Of a DNA stretch of 32,200 nucleotides, positions 7,943 to 16,403 are shown piece after piece. Numbering within the stretch: the first letter of the stretch is position 1; each line of letters opens with the position of its first letter. Made by a program: the position numbers and the translations under genes. Source of the DNA: Alphaproteobacteria bacterium (lineage in GTDB: Bacteria; Pseudomonadota; Alphaproteobacteria; DSM-16000; Inquilinaceae); assembly GCA_009909005.1 (NCBI GenBank), contig JAAAOG010000150.1:1-32200 (forward strand), written 5' to 3'. The notes beneath the pieces are model-generated. The model was not told the DNA's origin. It did not search any database and saw only the letters and a program-made list of their open reading frames with translations.

Positions 7943-8164
7943 GTTACCCTCTGGATTGCACCTTACATAATCTTAAGGTAGCAATGTTTATCCTGTCTGA
8001 CAATAAAAAACTTTGACGGTTGCAGAGGGTTACGTTGCGACCGACGATCCCTTTCGAAAAAAATTGAAGAGCTCGGGACCGCGCTTTCGCGAGATGACAG
8101 GTGGGGCCACCGAACGTTACGGCCGATGTGCCTCCGCGCTTATGCCTGGAGGGCGGACGGCCGA
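7943..8164. other. Intergenic, right edge of the AT-rich segment
   Basis: The first part (to about 8060) is AT-rich and holds the upstream region of the lipoprotein gene. The composition then returns to chromosomal GC toward 8164. No open frame with a convincing start is seen, and no flanking direct repeat matching the 5.1 kb edge was found by eye. Confidence 0.35.
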
Positions 8165-8716
8165 TCAGTCAACAATGCCGTCATAGATCGTCGCCAAGCC
8201 GATCTCCAAAGCGAGCGATGCCAGCGGCAATGCGGCATCGCCTTCAAGTTCTTGCAGGCGCCAGTCCGTGCCCCGCCGGGTCCAGAGTTCGACCTTGCGA
8301 CGATCCGCATGCAGCAAAACGATTTCCTGCAGCGATGGGACCTCCCGGTATTTCGGCAGCTTGACCAGCCGGTCCTCTCGCGCCGTCCCGCGCGACAGGA
8401 TTTCAAAAACAGTCTGCGGATACAGGTGATACGATGTCGTCAGATCGATCGGGACACAAAATACAGCCAAGTCGGCAACAAAAAACGAATCGTCTGCATT
8501 GGAAAATGCAATACCTGCGTCGATGACGCCCTGGCAAGGCTTTTGAAGGTTTGTCTCCAGGATGCTCGCCAATCTCATCTGCAACCGGCCATGCCCGAAT
8601 TTTGCCGGCGCCATGGCGACCGGGACGCCGTCGATCAGCTCGTAGCGGCGGTCGGTGCCGTCATCCCATTCCAGGAATTCGGCCAGGGTCATGCGGCGGA
8701 TCGCGGGATCGGCCAT
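8165..8716 (-). CDS. Uma2 family endonuclease (DUF820)
   Basis: A 183-residue member of the Uma2/DUF820 family, which adopts a restriction-endonuclease-like fold and is often found in multiple copies in bacteria with no assigned role. Diagnostic segments in order are MTLAEFLEWDDGTDRRYELIDG (residues 9-30), where the glutamate of YELIDG is conserved, then FFVADLAVF, which carries the P/A-D-x motif, and VFEILSRGTAREDRLVKLPKYREVPSLQEIVLL. It starts at ATG 8716 with GGAG upstream and is divergent from hypB. Length is typical. Composition is nearly chromosomal. Nuclease activity is a fold-based prediction; no biological target is known. Confidence 0.85.
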   Translation of the reverse strand: MADPAIRRMTLAEFLEWDDGTDRRYELIDGVPVAMAPAKFGHGRLQMRLASILETNLQKPCQGVIDAGIAFSNADDSFFVADLAVFCVPIDLTTSYHLYPQTVFEILSRGTAREDRLVKLPKYREVPSLQEIVLLHADRRKVELWTRRGTDWRLQELEGDAALPLASLALEIGLATIYDGIVD

Positions 8717-8755
8717 CGGGCTCGCTCCGGCAATTGAGAGGCACGCGCAACGCGA

Positions 8756-8769
8756 CTGATCTGGATCAT
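8756..8769. promoter_or_regulatory. FNR/FixK-like binding site upstream of hypB
   Basis: TGAT (8757-8760), four bases CTGG, then ATCA (8765-8768) matches the core of the FNR/FixK consensus TTGAT-N4-ATCAA except for the outermost base on each side. It lies about 120 bases before hypB and 40 bases before the Uma2 start on the other strand. A TTTAAT at 8798-8803 could be the matching -10 element. Oxygen-responsive control of hyp genes by such regulators is established in other bacteria; use here is inferred. Confidence 0.45.
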
Positions 8770-8889
8770 GGACCGGCCGTGCGGACCTGTCTCATGCTTT
8801 AATGTGAGAGAGTATAGCAAAGCGCAACAGCCTCCGGGCGACAATCCGCGACAGCCGGGCTTTCCGGGCGACTGAAAGGACAGCCGATC

Positions 8890-9972
8890 ATGTGCAGTGT
8901 GTGCGGCTGCGGCCATGGCGAGGCGACCATCGAGGGCGGGGCAACAGGCCACGGCCACGCTCATCACCATGATCATCACGACCATGATCATCACGGCCAC
9001 GATCATCACGGCCATGATCATCATGGCCACGATCATGATCATCACGGCCATGGTCACCACCACGATCACGGCCATGACCATCATCACGGTCATGATCATG
9101 GCGATCACGGCGACCATGCTCACGGCCACGCCCATGGCCACGGCCATGCCCATACGCACGCCCACAGCCATGCCGAGGCGCATGCGGCCGCCCATGCGGC
9201 CGGCGTCCGGCACGCCCACGACCATGACCATGACCACGATCATGCCCACCACCATGCTCACGGGCATGCTGCCGATCCCGCCCGGGCGCGGATCATCAGC
9301 GTCGAGCGCGACATCCTGGCCAAGAATGACGAGTTCGCCGGCGCCAACCGCCTGCTGTTCCGCAGCCTCGGCGTCCTCTGCCTGAACCTCGTCTCCAGCC
9401 CGGGCGCCGGCAAGACGACGCTGCTGGTGCGCACCCTCGACGCGATCAAGGACCGGCTGACCACCGCGGTGATCGAGGGCGACCAGCAGACCGGCCTGGA
9501 TGCCGACCGCATCCGCGCGACCGGCGTCCCGGCCGTCCAGATCAACACCGGCAAGGGCTGCCATCTCGACGCGCAGATGATCACCCGGGCCGCCGGCTCG
9601 CTCGGCCTCGCCCCTGGGTCGGTGCTGTTCATCGAGAATGTCGGCAACCTCGTCTGCCCGGCCGGCTTCGACCTCGGCGAGGCGCACAAGGTGGTCATGG
9701 TCTCGGTCACCGAGGGCGACGACAAGCCGCTGAAATACCCGGACATGTTCGCCGCCGCCGACCTGATGCTGGTGACCAAGATCGACCTGCTGCCCTATCT
9801 GCCGGCCGATGCCGATACGCTCATCGCCAATGCCCGCAAGGTCAACCCGAAGATCGAAGCGCTGAAGGTCTCGGCGACCGCCGGCGACGGCATGGCCGAC
9901 TGGCTCGCCTGGCTCGACCGCGAGCGCGCCGCCCTGGCGGCGGGCGACGCCGCCGGCGCGGCGGCCGAATAG
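8890..9972 (+). CDS. hypB: Hydrogenase nickel-incorporation GTPase HypB
   Basis: GTPase that, with HypA, inserts nickel into the large subunit of [NiFe]-hydrogenase after the Fe(CN)2CO centre is built. The N-terminus MCSVCGCG is the high-affinity nickel motif. It is followed, to about residue 129, by a metal-storage tract holding about 56 histidines, mostly in HDH, HGH and HAH runs. The GTPase domain follows with P-loop SSPGAGKTT (about 168-176), the GDQQTGLDA switch, [11 protein letters not shown] with the metal-binding cysteine and histidine, and VTKIDLL as the NKxD-like base-recognition motif. The 360-residue length reflects the long histidine tract. It heads the operon hypB-F-C-D; hypF begins four bases after its stop. 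The partner hypA is not in this window. Confidence 0.96.
   Translation: MCSVCGCGHGEATIEGGATGHGHAHHHDHHDHDHHGHDHHGHDHHGHDHDHHGHGHHHDHGHDHHHGHDHGDHGDHAHGHAHGHGHAHTHAHSHAEAHAAAHAAGVRHAHDHDHDHDHAHHHAHGHAADPARARIISVERDILAKNDEFAGANRLLFRSLGVLCLNLVSSPGAGKTTLLVRTLDAIKDRLTTAVIEGDQQTGLDADRIRATGVPAVQINTGKGCHLDAQMITRAAGSLGLAPGSVLFIENVGNLVCPAGFDLGEAHKVVMVSVTEGDDKPLKYPDMFAAADLMLVTKIDLLPYLPADADTLIANARKVNPKIEALKVSATAGDGMADWLAWLDRERAALAAGDAAGAAAE
8986..9030 (+). repeat. 15-base tandem repeats inside the hypB histidine tract
   Basis: Three adjacent units of GATCATCACGGCCAC (8986-9000) with one or two silent changes in the second and third copies, encoding DHHGH three times. The near identity suggests recent slippage-driven length change of the metal-storage tract. 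Confidence 0.75.
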
Positions 9973-9976
9973 CGCC

Positions 9977-12241
9977 ATGCCCGACGCCGCCGCCGCTCCT
10001 CTCGCGCGCCGCCGGGTGCGGGTGCGCGGCCTGGTCCAGGGGGTCGGCTTCCGCCCTTATGTCTACGCCCTGGCGCGGGCGCACGGCCTGACCGGCTGGG
10101 TGCTGAACGACGGCGACGGCGTGCTGCTGGAGGTGCAGGGTTTCGAGACCGGGCGGTTCCTGACCGACCTGGAGCGGCGGCCGCCGCCGCTCGCCCGCAT
10201 CGACGCCGTCGAAGCGACCGGCATGCCGGCCCAGGCTGGCGAGTGCAACTTCACCATCCGGGAGAGCGAAGGCGGCGCCGTCTCCACGGCGATCTCAGCC
10301 GACGCGGCCGTCTGCCCGGACTGTCTGGCCGAGCTGTTCGATCCCGCCGACCGGCGCTACCGCTATCCCTTCCTCAACTGCACCCATTGCGGGCCGCGCT
10401 ATACCATCACCCGCCGCCTGCCCTATGACCGGCCGCAGACCGCCATGGCCGGCTTTCCGCTCTGCCCGGACTGCGCCCGGGAGTACGCCGACCCCGCCGA
10501 CCGCCGCTTCCACGCCCAGCCTGTCGCCTGCCCGGCCTGCGGCCCGCGCCTCTCGCTGCCGGTCGAGGACATCCTCGCGGCGATCCGGGCCGGCCGCATT
10601 GTCGGGCTGAAGGGGCTCGGCGGCTTCCACCTCGTCTGCGATGCCCGCAATGCCGAGGCCGTCGAGCGCCTGCGGGCCCGCAAGCACCGCGACGCCAAAC
10701 CTTTTGCGTTGATGGTCGCGAACCCGGAGAGCGCCGCCGCGCTGGCCGAAATCGGACCGGAGGAAGCGCGGCTGCTCACCGGCGTCGAGCGGCCGGTCGT
10801 TCTGCTGCGCCGGCATGAGGGCGCGCCGCCCCTGCCCGAGGCCATCGCCCCGGGGCTCGGCTGGCTGGGCGTCATGCTGCCCTATACGCCGCTGCACTAT
10901 CTGCTGTTCCACGAGGCGGCCGGCCGGCCCGCCGGCACCGCCTGGCTCGGCGCGCCGCAGGACCCGTGCCTGGTGATGACCAGCGCCAATCCCGGCGGCG
11001 AGCCGCTGGTCATCGGCAATGAGGAGGCCCGACAGCGCCTCGCCGGCATCGCCGATATCATCGTCGACCATGACCGCGACATCGTCATCCGCGCCGACGA
11101 CAGCGTCACGCGGGTGATCGCCGGTGCCCCGGCGCCGCTGCGCCGGGCCCGCGGCACTGTGCCCAAGGCCATCCGCCTGGCCCGGACGGGGCCGCCGGTG
11201 CTGGCGGTCGGCGACTATCTGAAGACGACGATCTGCGTCACCCGCGGCGACGAGGCCTTCCTCTCCCAACATATCGGCGATCTCGACAATGCCGCGACCA
11301 TCGGCTTTTTCGAGGAGACGGTCGCCCATCTCCTCCACGTCCTGCAGGTCGAGCCGATTGCGGTGGCACACGACCCGCACCCGGATGTCTGGTCGACACG
11401 CTTCGCCGCCGGCATTGGCCTGCCCAGCATCGCCGTCCAGCATCATCACGCCCATATCGCCGCGGTGCTGGCCGAGCACCGGGTGACCCGCCCGGCTCTC
11501 GGCCTCGCCCTCGATGGCGTCGGCCTGGGCCGCGATGGCGGCATCTGGGGCGGCGAGCTGCTGCGGGTCGACGGCCCGGACTTCGATCGGCTCGGCCATT
11601 TGCGGCCGCTCGCCCTGCCCGGCGGCGACATTGCCGCCCGCCAGCCCTGGCGCATGGCCGCTTCGGCGCTGCACGCGCTCGGCCGCGGCGACGAGATCCC
11701 GGCCCGCCTCGGGAGCCATGGCGATGCCGCGGGGATCGCCCGGATGCTCGACCGTGGCATCAACGCGCCGCTCACCAGCTCCTGCGGCCGGCTGTTCGAT
11801 GCCGCCTGCGGGCTGCTCGGCGTCGTGCCGCAGGCCCGCTATGAGGCCGAGGCGCCGATGGCGCTGGAATCGCTGGTCCGCACGCCGCGGGTTCTGGCGG
11901 ATGGCTGGCGGATCGACGAGGACGGCCGTCTCGACCTCCTGCCGCTGCTGGCGGCGCTGATCGGCCGCGACCCGGCGGACGGGGCGGAGCTGTTCCACGG
12001 CACCCTGGCCGCCGCGCTGGTCGCCTGGACGCTGCCGGCCCTTTCGGCCCATGACCTCGACACGGTCGCGCTCGGCGGCGGCTGCCTGTGCAACGCCGTG
12101 CTGGCCGAAGGGCTGATCGCCGGTTTCGCGGCGCAGGGCGTCACCGCCCTCTACCCCCGCCAGGCGCCGGCCAATGACGGCGGGCTGGCTCTGGGCCAGG
12201 CCTGGGTCGCGGCCCGGGCCCTCGAAGAACACTCTCTTTAG
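9977..12241 (+). CDS. hypF: Carbamoyltransferase HypF
   Basis: Makes the thiocarbamate precursor of the cyanide ligands of [NiFe]-hydrogenase by moving the carbamoyl group of carbamoyl phosphate to HypE. Domains are in the usual order. An acylphosphatase-like domain covers about 10-100 (VRVRGLVQGVGFRPYVYALA). Two zinc-finger-like modules cover about 110-190 (CPDC...CTHCG and CPDC...CPACG). A YrdC-like domain covers about 200-390 (LKGLGGFHLVCDA, KHRDAKPFALM). A Kae1-like domain fills the remainder (VQHHHAHIAAVLAEH, LALDGVGLGRDGGIWGGELL, VALGGGCLCNAVL). The length of 754 residues is full. It starts four bases after hypB and ends 15 bases before hypC, so it is part of one transcript. Its acceptor HypE is not encoded nearby. 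Confidence 0.97.
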   Translation: MPDAAAAPLARRRVRVRGLVQGVGFRPYVYALARAHGLTGWVLNDGDGVLLEVQGFETGRFLTDLERRPPPLARIDAVEATGMPAQAGECNFTIRESEGGAVSTAISADAAVCPDCLAELFDPADRRYRYPFLNCTHCGPRYTITRRLPYDRPQTAMAGFPLCPDCAREYADPADRRFHAQPVACPACGPRLSLPVEDILAAIRAGRIVGLKGLGGFHLVCDARNAEAVERLRARKHRDAKPFALMVANPESAAALAEIGPEEARLLTGVERPVVLLRRHEGAPPLPEAIAPGLGWLGVMLPYTPLHYLLFHEAAGRPAGTAWLGAPQDPCLVMTSANPGGEPLVIGNEEARQRLAGIADIIVDHDRDIVIRADDSVTRVIAGAPAPLRRARGTVPKAIRLARTGPPVLAVGDYLKTTICVTRGDEAFLSQHIGDLDNAATIGFFEETVAHLLHVLQVEPIAVAHDPHPDVWSTRFAAGIGLPSIAVQHHHAHIAAVLAEHRVTRPALGLALDGVGLGRDGGIWGGELLRVDGPDFDRLGHLRPLALPGGDIAARQPWRMAASALHALGRGDEIPARLGSHGDAAGIARMLDRGINAPLTSSCGRLFDAACGLLGVVPQARYEAEAPMALESLVRTPRVLADGWRIDEDGRLDLLPLLAALIGRDPADGAELFHGTLAAALVAWTLPALSAHDLDTVALGGGCLCNAVLAEGLIAGFAAQGVTALYPRQAPANDGGLALGQAWVAARALEEHSL

Positions 12242-12256
12242 GGAAGGACGGAACCC

Positions 12257-12511
12257 ATGTGCCTGGCATTCCCCGCGCAGGTCATCGAACTGCTGCCGGC
12301 CGAGCAGGCGGTGGTCGACCTCGACGGCGTGCGCAAGACGGTCTCGGTGCTGCTGCTGGAGGACGTCGCGATCGGCGAGTATGTGATGGTCCATGTCGGC
12401 TTCGCGCTGGCCAAGGTCGACGCCGAGGAGGCCGCCCAGACCCTCGCCCTGATGAAGGAAGCGATGGCCCTGACCGGGCCGCTCGCCGATCGCGAGGAGG
12501 TCCCGGCATGA
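12257..12511 (+). CDS. hypC: Hydrogenase maturation chaperone HypC
   Basis: Small chaperone (84 residues) that works with HypD to assemble the Fe(CN)2CO unit and then binds the hydrogenase large-subunit precursor. The invariant start MCLAFP is present, with Cys2 as the functional residue, followed by the typical beta-barrel strands (AVVDLDGVRKTVSVLLL, GEYVMVHVGFALAKVD) and a helical tail (EEAAQTLALMKE). GGAAGGAC precedes the ATG. Its stop overlaps the hypD start as ATGA, so the two are translationally coupled. Confidence 0.97.
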   Translation: MCLAFPAQVIELLPAEQAVVDLDGVRKTVSVLLLEDVAIGEYVMVHVGFALAKVDAEEAAQTLALMKEAMALTGPLADREEVPA

Positions 12512-13647
12512 GGTTCGTCGACGAATTCCGCGACGGCGCCGTCGCCCGCACCCTTGCCGCCCGCATCGCCGATTTGGTCGAGCCCGGCCGGTCCTATCGG
12601 CTGATGGAGTTCTGCGGCGGCCACACCCACACCATCAGCCGCTACGGGCTGGAGGATTTGCTGCCGGAGAGCATCCGGCTGATCCACGGCCCCGGCTGCC
12701 CGGTCTGCGTGCTGCCGATCGGCCGGCTCGACATGGCCATCGACCTTGCCCGGCGGCCGGAGGTGATCCTCTGCTGCTATGGCGACATGATGCGGGTGCC
12801 GGCTTCCGGCCGCGCCAGCCTGATGCGCGCCAAGGCGGACGGTGCGGATGTCCGCATGGTCTATGCCAGCACCGACGCGCTGGCCCTGGCCCGGGCCAAC
12901 CCCGACCGCGAGGTCGTCTTCTTCGCCATCGGCTTCGAAACCACGACGCCGGCCACCGCCGCCGCCCTGAAGCAGGCCGGGGCGATGGACCTCGGCAATT
13001 TCAGCGTCTTCTGCAACCATGTGCTGACCCCTTCGGCCATCGCCGCCATCCTGTCGCTGGAAGACAGCCCGGACGGCGAAGGCCTGCAGGTCGACGGCTT
13101 TGTCGGTCCCGGCCATGTCAGCACGGTCATCGGATCGGCCCCGTACGAGCCCTTTGCCCGCGATCATGGCAAGCCGATCGTCGTGTCGGGCTTCGAGCCG
13201 CTCGACATCCTGCAGTCGGTCGAGATGCTGGTGGTGCAGTTGAACCAGGGCCGGGCCGAGGTCGAGACCCAGTACAGCCGCGCCGTCGGCCGCGACGGCA
13301 ACCGCAAGGCGCTGGACCTGATCCGCGAGACCCTGGCCTTGCGCGAGTCGTTCGAATGGCGCGGCCTGGGCAGCATCCCGGAGAGCGCGCTCAGGGTCGC
13401 CGATGCCTATGCCGCGTTCGACGCCGAGCGCAAATTCGGCCCGGAGTCGCTCTCCGTGCCCGACCATCCGGCCTGCGAATGCGGCACCATTCTGCGCGGC
13501 GTCAAGCGCCCGGCCGAATGCCGCATCTTCGGCACCGGCTGCACCCCGGACAACCCGATCGGCTCCTGCATGGTCTCCCCCGAAGGCGCCTGCGCCGCCC
13601 ACTATCTTTATGGCCGCTTCCGCACCGAGAGAGCGGCCGCGGAATAG
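12508..13647 (+). CDS. hypD: Hydrogenase iron-cofactor assembly protein HypD
   Basis: Iron-sulfur scaffold protein on which, with HypC, the cyanide and CO ligands are attached to iron. The product has 379 residues and begins at the ATG overlapping the hypC stop, with GAGGAGG just upstream. Conserved blocks are MEFCGGHTHTI (Cys36), GPGCPVCVLP (61-70), GFETTTPATA and FCNHVLTP. The C-terminal cysteine cluster for the 4Fe-4S centre is CECGTILRGVKRP...CRIFGTGCTPDNPIGSCMVSPEGACAAHY. Length is normal. hypE commonly follows hypD, but here a convergent recombinase gene starts its stop codon only 23 bases downstream. Confidence 0.97.
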   Translation: MRFVDEFRDGAVARTLAARIADLVEPGRSYRLMEFCGGHTHTISRYGLEDLLPESIRLIHGPGCPVCVLPIGRLDMAIDLARRPEVILCCYGDMMRVPASGRASLMRAKADGADVRMVYASTDALALARANPDREVVFFAIGFETTTPATAAALKQAGAMDLGNFSVFCNHVLTPSAIAAILSLEDSPDGEGLQVDGFVGPGHVSTVIGSAPYEPFARDHGKPIVVSGFEPLDILQSVEMLVVQLNQGRAEVETQYSRAVGRDGNRKALDLIRETLALRESFEWRGLGSIPESALRVADAYAAFDAERKFGPESLSVPDHPACECGTILRGVKRPAECRIFGTGCTPDNPIGSCMVSPEGACAAHYLYGRFRTERAAAE

Positions 13648-13670
13648 GGAGAAGCCGGCTCGGCATCCCG

Positions 13671-14624
13671 CTACCCCGGGGGGCGTTGCACGCGGAGGAG
13701 GGTGGCGCGGAGGCTTTCGTCGCTGACGGCCGTGTACATTTCGGTGGTCGAGATGCTCTGGTGGCCGAGCAGCTTCTGGACGAAGCGGATGTCGACGCCG
13801 GCCTCCAGCAGCTGGGTCGCCGCCGTGTGGCGCAGCATATGCGGGGTGATCTGGCGCTCCAGCCCGGCCTCCTCCGCCAGATCGTGCAAATGCTTGCGGA
13901 CGAACTGGGCCGTCGCCGGCACCCCGCGCCCGGTCACCAGAACGAGGTCGGTGAGCGGCGCCGCCCGCTCCCGGAGCGCCACATAGGTCTCGACCAGAGC
14001 CGCCATCGCCTGATCGACCAGAAACACCCGCCGCTCGCGATCGCCCTTGCCGTGGATGCGGATCACCGACGACGGCAGGTCGACGTCCCGCAGGCGGATG
14101 GACGTCAGCTCCCCCACCCGCACGCCCGTGGTCAGCATCACCTCGATCGCCACAAGCGCGGTGAAGGCGTCGAAGTTCCCGACATCCACCGCCCGGCGCA
14201 GCACCGCGCGGTCATAGGGCACCCCGGCCCGCAGGCCCAGCCGCCGCACCGCCGCCGCCACCACGGCCTTCGACTCGTGTCCGCTGAGCGCCCGCGGCAG
14301 CCGCTTCGGCAGGCGGATGCGCACGCCGAGCCGGTGGAAGGGCGACAGCGTGATCACCTCGTCCGACTCCAGCCAGTTGAACATCACCTTCAGGCAGGCC
14401 ATGCGGCGCTTGACGCTGGACGCCTTGAGCCCGCGCGCATCGACCAGATGCTGGAGAAAGGCGCGCAGGCGCAGCCGGTCGATTGCCTCGACATCGACGC
14501 CCGGGCCGACAAAGGCCTGAAACTCGGCCAGATCGACGCCATAGGCGCGCAACGTGTTGCGCGACAGGGTCTTGGCCAGCCGGCAATGCACGAGAAACTG
14601 CTCGCAGGCCTCGTCAAGCGTCAT
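13671..14624 (-). CDS. Tyrosine recombinase (phage integrase / XerD-like)
   Basis: Site-specific recombinase of 317 residues that would cut and rejoin DNA through a covalent phosphotyrosine intermediate. An N-terminal SAM-like core-binding domain (about 1-90: EACEQFLVHCRLAKTLSRNT) precedes the catalytic domain with all active residues: Arg169 (TTGVRVGEL), Lys193 (HGKGDRERR), His262 and Arg265 (HMLRHTAAT), His288 (LLGHQSISTTEMYT) and nucleophile Tyr297. It therefore looks intact. It is convergent with hypD, and its upstream region holds an 18-base palindrome. Size and form are XerC/D-like rather than a typical tRNA-targeting phage integrase, so it may belong to a small mobile unit. Its partner sites cannot be identified from this window. 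Confidence 0.9.
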   Translation of the reverse strand: MTLDEACEQFLVHCRLAKTLSRNTLRAYGVDLAEFQAFVGPGVDVEAIDRLRLRAFLQHLVDARGLKASSVKRRMACLKVMFNWLESDEVITLSPFHRLGVRIRLPKRLPRALSGHESKAVVAAAVRRLGLRAGVPYDRAVLRRAVDVGNFDAFTALVAIEVMLTTGVRVGELTSIRLRDVDLPSSVIRIHGKGDRERRVFLVDQAMAALVETYVALRERAAPLTDLVLVTGRGVPATAQFVRKHLHDLAEEAGLERQITPHMLRHTAATQLLEAGVDIRFVQKLLGHQSISTTEMYTAVSDESLRATLLRVQRPPG

Positions 14625-14680
14625 GGGAGCATGGTGACGGTCAGTGGAACCACCCGAGCGGGCAATACCGGGATTTATTC

Positions 14681-14698
14681 ATTAGTTAGCGAACTAAT
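14681..14698. promoter_or_regulatory. 18-base palindrome ATTAGTT-AGCG-AACTAAT
   Basis: Perfect 7-base arms around a 4-base centre, 57 bases upstream of the recombinase start. It is an AT-rich patch in GC-rich DNA and has no T-run, so it is not a terminator. It resembles operators of MarR-type regulators (TTAG-N-TAGC-type palindromes), but no such regulator gene is adjacent. It could instead be a recombination site. Confidence 0.4.
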
Positions 14699-14814
14699 CA
14701 ACCGTAAAAGAGACCGGGGTATGCAACATCGCGGGCTGTGGTCGCGGCGACCGCGGCCCGGAGCCGGGGGCGCTCCGGCCGCGTGGGTCAAAAGGATCGG
14801 CGCATCGGACCGGT

Positions 14815-15579
14815 CTAGAATTCCAGGACCAGGCCGTCATGGGCCGGCAGGACGTTGGCCGGCAGGATGCGGGTCAGATAGTCATAGTCCATCGTATGGT
14901 TCATATGGGTGAGATAGGCGGTGCGCGGCCGCAGCCGGTCGATCCACTCCAGCGAGCGGGCGAGATGGGCGTGGCTGGGGTGCGGCTGTTCGCGGGTCGC
15001 ATCGACCATCCACACCTCCACCCCTTCAAGCACCCGGAACGCCTCGTCGGACAGGGTCACGACGTCGGTGGAATAGCCGAAGGGCCCGAAGCGGAAGCCG
15101 AGCGAGACGGTGTTCCCATGGCCCTGCTCGAACGGCACGATGTCGAGGTCGCCGAGGCGCAGGGGCCCGTCAATCCGGTTGGCGACGACGATCGGCTTGT
15201 ACGGCCCACGGTCGGTGTCGACCGCGGCGACGGCATAGCCGAAGCGCTCCTCCAGCGAACGCACGGTGACGTCGTTGGCATAGACCGGCACCGGCTTGCC
15301 GGTCCGGTAGGTGAAGGGCCGCAGATCGTCGATGCCATGCACATGGTCGGCGTGCTCATGGGTGAACAGCACCGTATCGACATGGCCGACCGCGGCGTCG
15401 AGCAGCTGGGCGCGCAGATCGGGCGTGGTGTCGACCAGCACCGTCGTCTTGCGGGTTTCGACCAGGATCGACGGGCGGCGACGGCGATTGCGGGGATTGG
15501 CCGGGTCGCACTTCCCCCAATTGTTGCCGACCATCGGCACGCCCATCGAGCCGCCGCAGCCCAGCACCGTCACCTTCAT
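14815..15579 (-). CDS. MBL-fold metal-dependent hydrolase (PhnP-like)
   Basis: A 254-residue metallo-beta-lactamase-fold hydrolase resembling PhnP, which opens cyclic phosphodiesters. Key features are VTVLGCGGSMGVP at the start, GKCDP near residue 22-26, and the metal-binding motif THEHADHVHG (HxHxDH, 74-79). Further metal ligands are probably His114-type residues around FEQGHGN and the later GYSTD, HLARSLEW and LTHMNHTMDY. It is the last gene of a minus-strand operon: its ATG overlaps the tatD stop (15576-15579). In many alphaproteobacteria this hydrolase follows tatD in the same order. The true substrate is unknown. Confidence 0.88.
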   Translation of the reverse strand: MKVTVLGCGGSMGVPMVGNNWGKCDPANPRNRRRRPSILVETRKTTVLVDTTPDLRAQLLDAAVGHVDTVLFTHEHADHVHGIDDLRPFTYRTGKPVPVYANDVTVRSLEERFGYAVAAVDTDRGPYKPIVVANRIDGPLRLGDLDIVPFEQGHGNTVSLGFRFGPFGYSTDVVTLSDEAFRVLEGVEVWMVDATREQPHPSHAHLARSLEWIDRLRPRTAYLTHMNHTMDYDYLTRILPANVLPAHDGLVLEF

Positions 15580-16403
15580 GAGGCCGCCCTGGCCTCCGCT
15601 CCGAGCACGGCCGGGGCCGGCACCTTGTCGAACAGCGCGAAGAAATTGGCGGTGGTCCGCCGCGCCGTCTCGGCCGGGGTCAGGCCCTTCACCTCGCCCA
15701 GCCGGGCGGCGGTGTGGACCACCATGGCCGGCTCGTTGCGCCGGACCTTGCGCATCGGGTCGGGCGTCAGGTAGGGCGCGTCGGTCTCGACCAGCAGCCG
15801 GTCAATGGGCAGGTCGGCGACGATATCGCGGATCGCCTGCGAGCGCTTGAAGGTGAAAATGCCGGACAGCGAGATGAGGAAGCCGAAGCCGATCGCCGCC
15901 TCCGCCAGCTCGCGACCGCTGGAAAAGCAGTGGATCAGCCCGCGCAGGGGCTTGTCGCCGCCCTGCCCGGCCCCCTCTTCCGCCAGCACCCGCGCCGTGT
16001 CGGCATCGGCATCGCGGGTATGGACGATGAGCGGCAGGCCGGTCTCCCGCGCCGCCCGGATATGGGTGCGGAAGCTCGCCTCCTGCGCGGCGCGCGGGCT
16101 GTGGTCGTAGTAGAAGTCGAGCCCCGTCTCGCCGATGCCGACGATCTTCGGGTGGCGGGCGATCTCGACCAGCCGGTCGAGCGCGACGTCCCCCTCTTTC
16201 TCGGCCTCGTGCGGGTGGACGCCGGCGGCCCCGTAGACGCCGTCATAGCGCTCGATCAGCTCGAGCGTCCGCTCCAGCCGGTGCAGGCGGGTGCAGATGG
16301 TCAGCATGTACGCCACCCCGGCCGCCTGCGCCCGGGCGATCACGCCGTCCAGGTCGTCGGCGAAGTCCGGGAAATCGAGATGGCAATGGCTGTCGACCAG
16401 CAT
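15576..16403 (-). CDS. tatD: TatD family hydrolase (metal-dependent DNase)
   Basis: TIM-barrel metal-dependent deoxyribonuclease family, 275 residues. The start at ATG 16403 overlaps the metG stop; the open frame extends further upstream only as an artefact. Metal-binding signatures appear in order: MLVDSHCHLDFPDF (His6, His8), GIGETGLDFYY (Glu), LPLIVHTRDADAD (His), LRGLIHCFSSG (His) and LLVETDAPYLTPDP (Asp). Length is standard. It sits in the conserved operon metG-tatD-MBL hydrolase. The TatD name is for the family; in this operon position it is often annotated as YcfH/TatD-like. Confidence 0.94.
   Translation of the reverse strand: MLVDSHCHLDFPDFADDLDGVIARAQAAGVAYMLTICTRLHRLERTLELIERYDGVYGAAGVHPHEAEKEGDVALDRLVEIARHPKIVGIGETGLDFYYDHSPRAAQEASFRTHIRAARETGLPLIVHTRDADADTARVLAEEGAGQGGDKPLRGLIHCFSSGRELAEAAIGFGFLISLSGIFTFKRSQAIRDIVADLPIDRLLVETDAPYLTPDPMRKVRRNEPAMVVHTAARLGEVKGLTPAETARRTTANFFALFDKVPAPAVLGAEARAAS

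Noticed and set aside
8941-9260. Repeats in hypB as a CRISPR-like array
   Set aside because: Units are 15 bases, contiguous and in frame, encoding His-rich peptide; there are no spacers and no cas genes.
8689-9978. Long minus-strand open frame (429 codons) opposite hypB
   Set aside because: It is the antisense shadow of the histidine codons in hypB, giving low-complexity Met/Val repeats; hypB has all family motifs.
10295-12394. 699-codon minus-strand open frame opposite hypF
   Set aside because: GC-rich antisense shadow with no motif; hypF is unambiguous on the plus strand.
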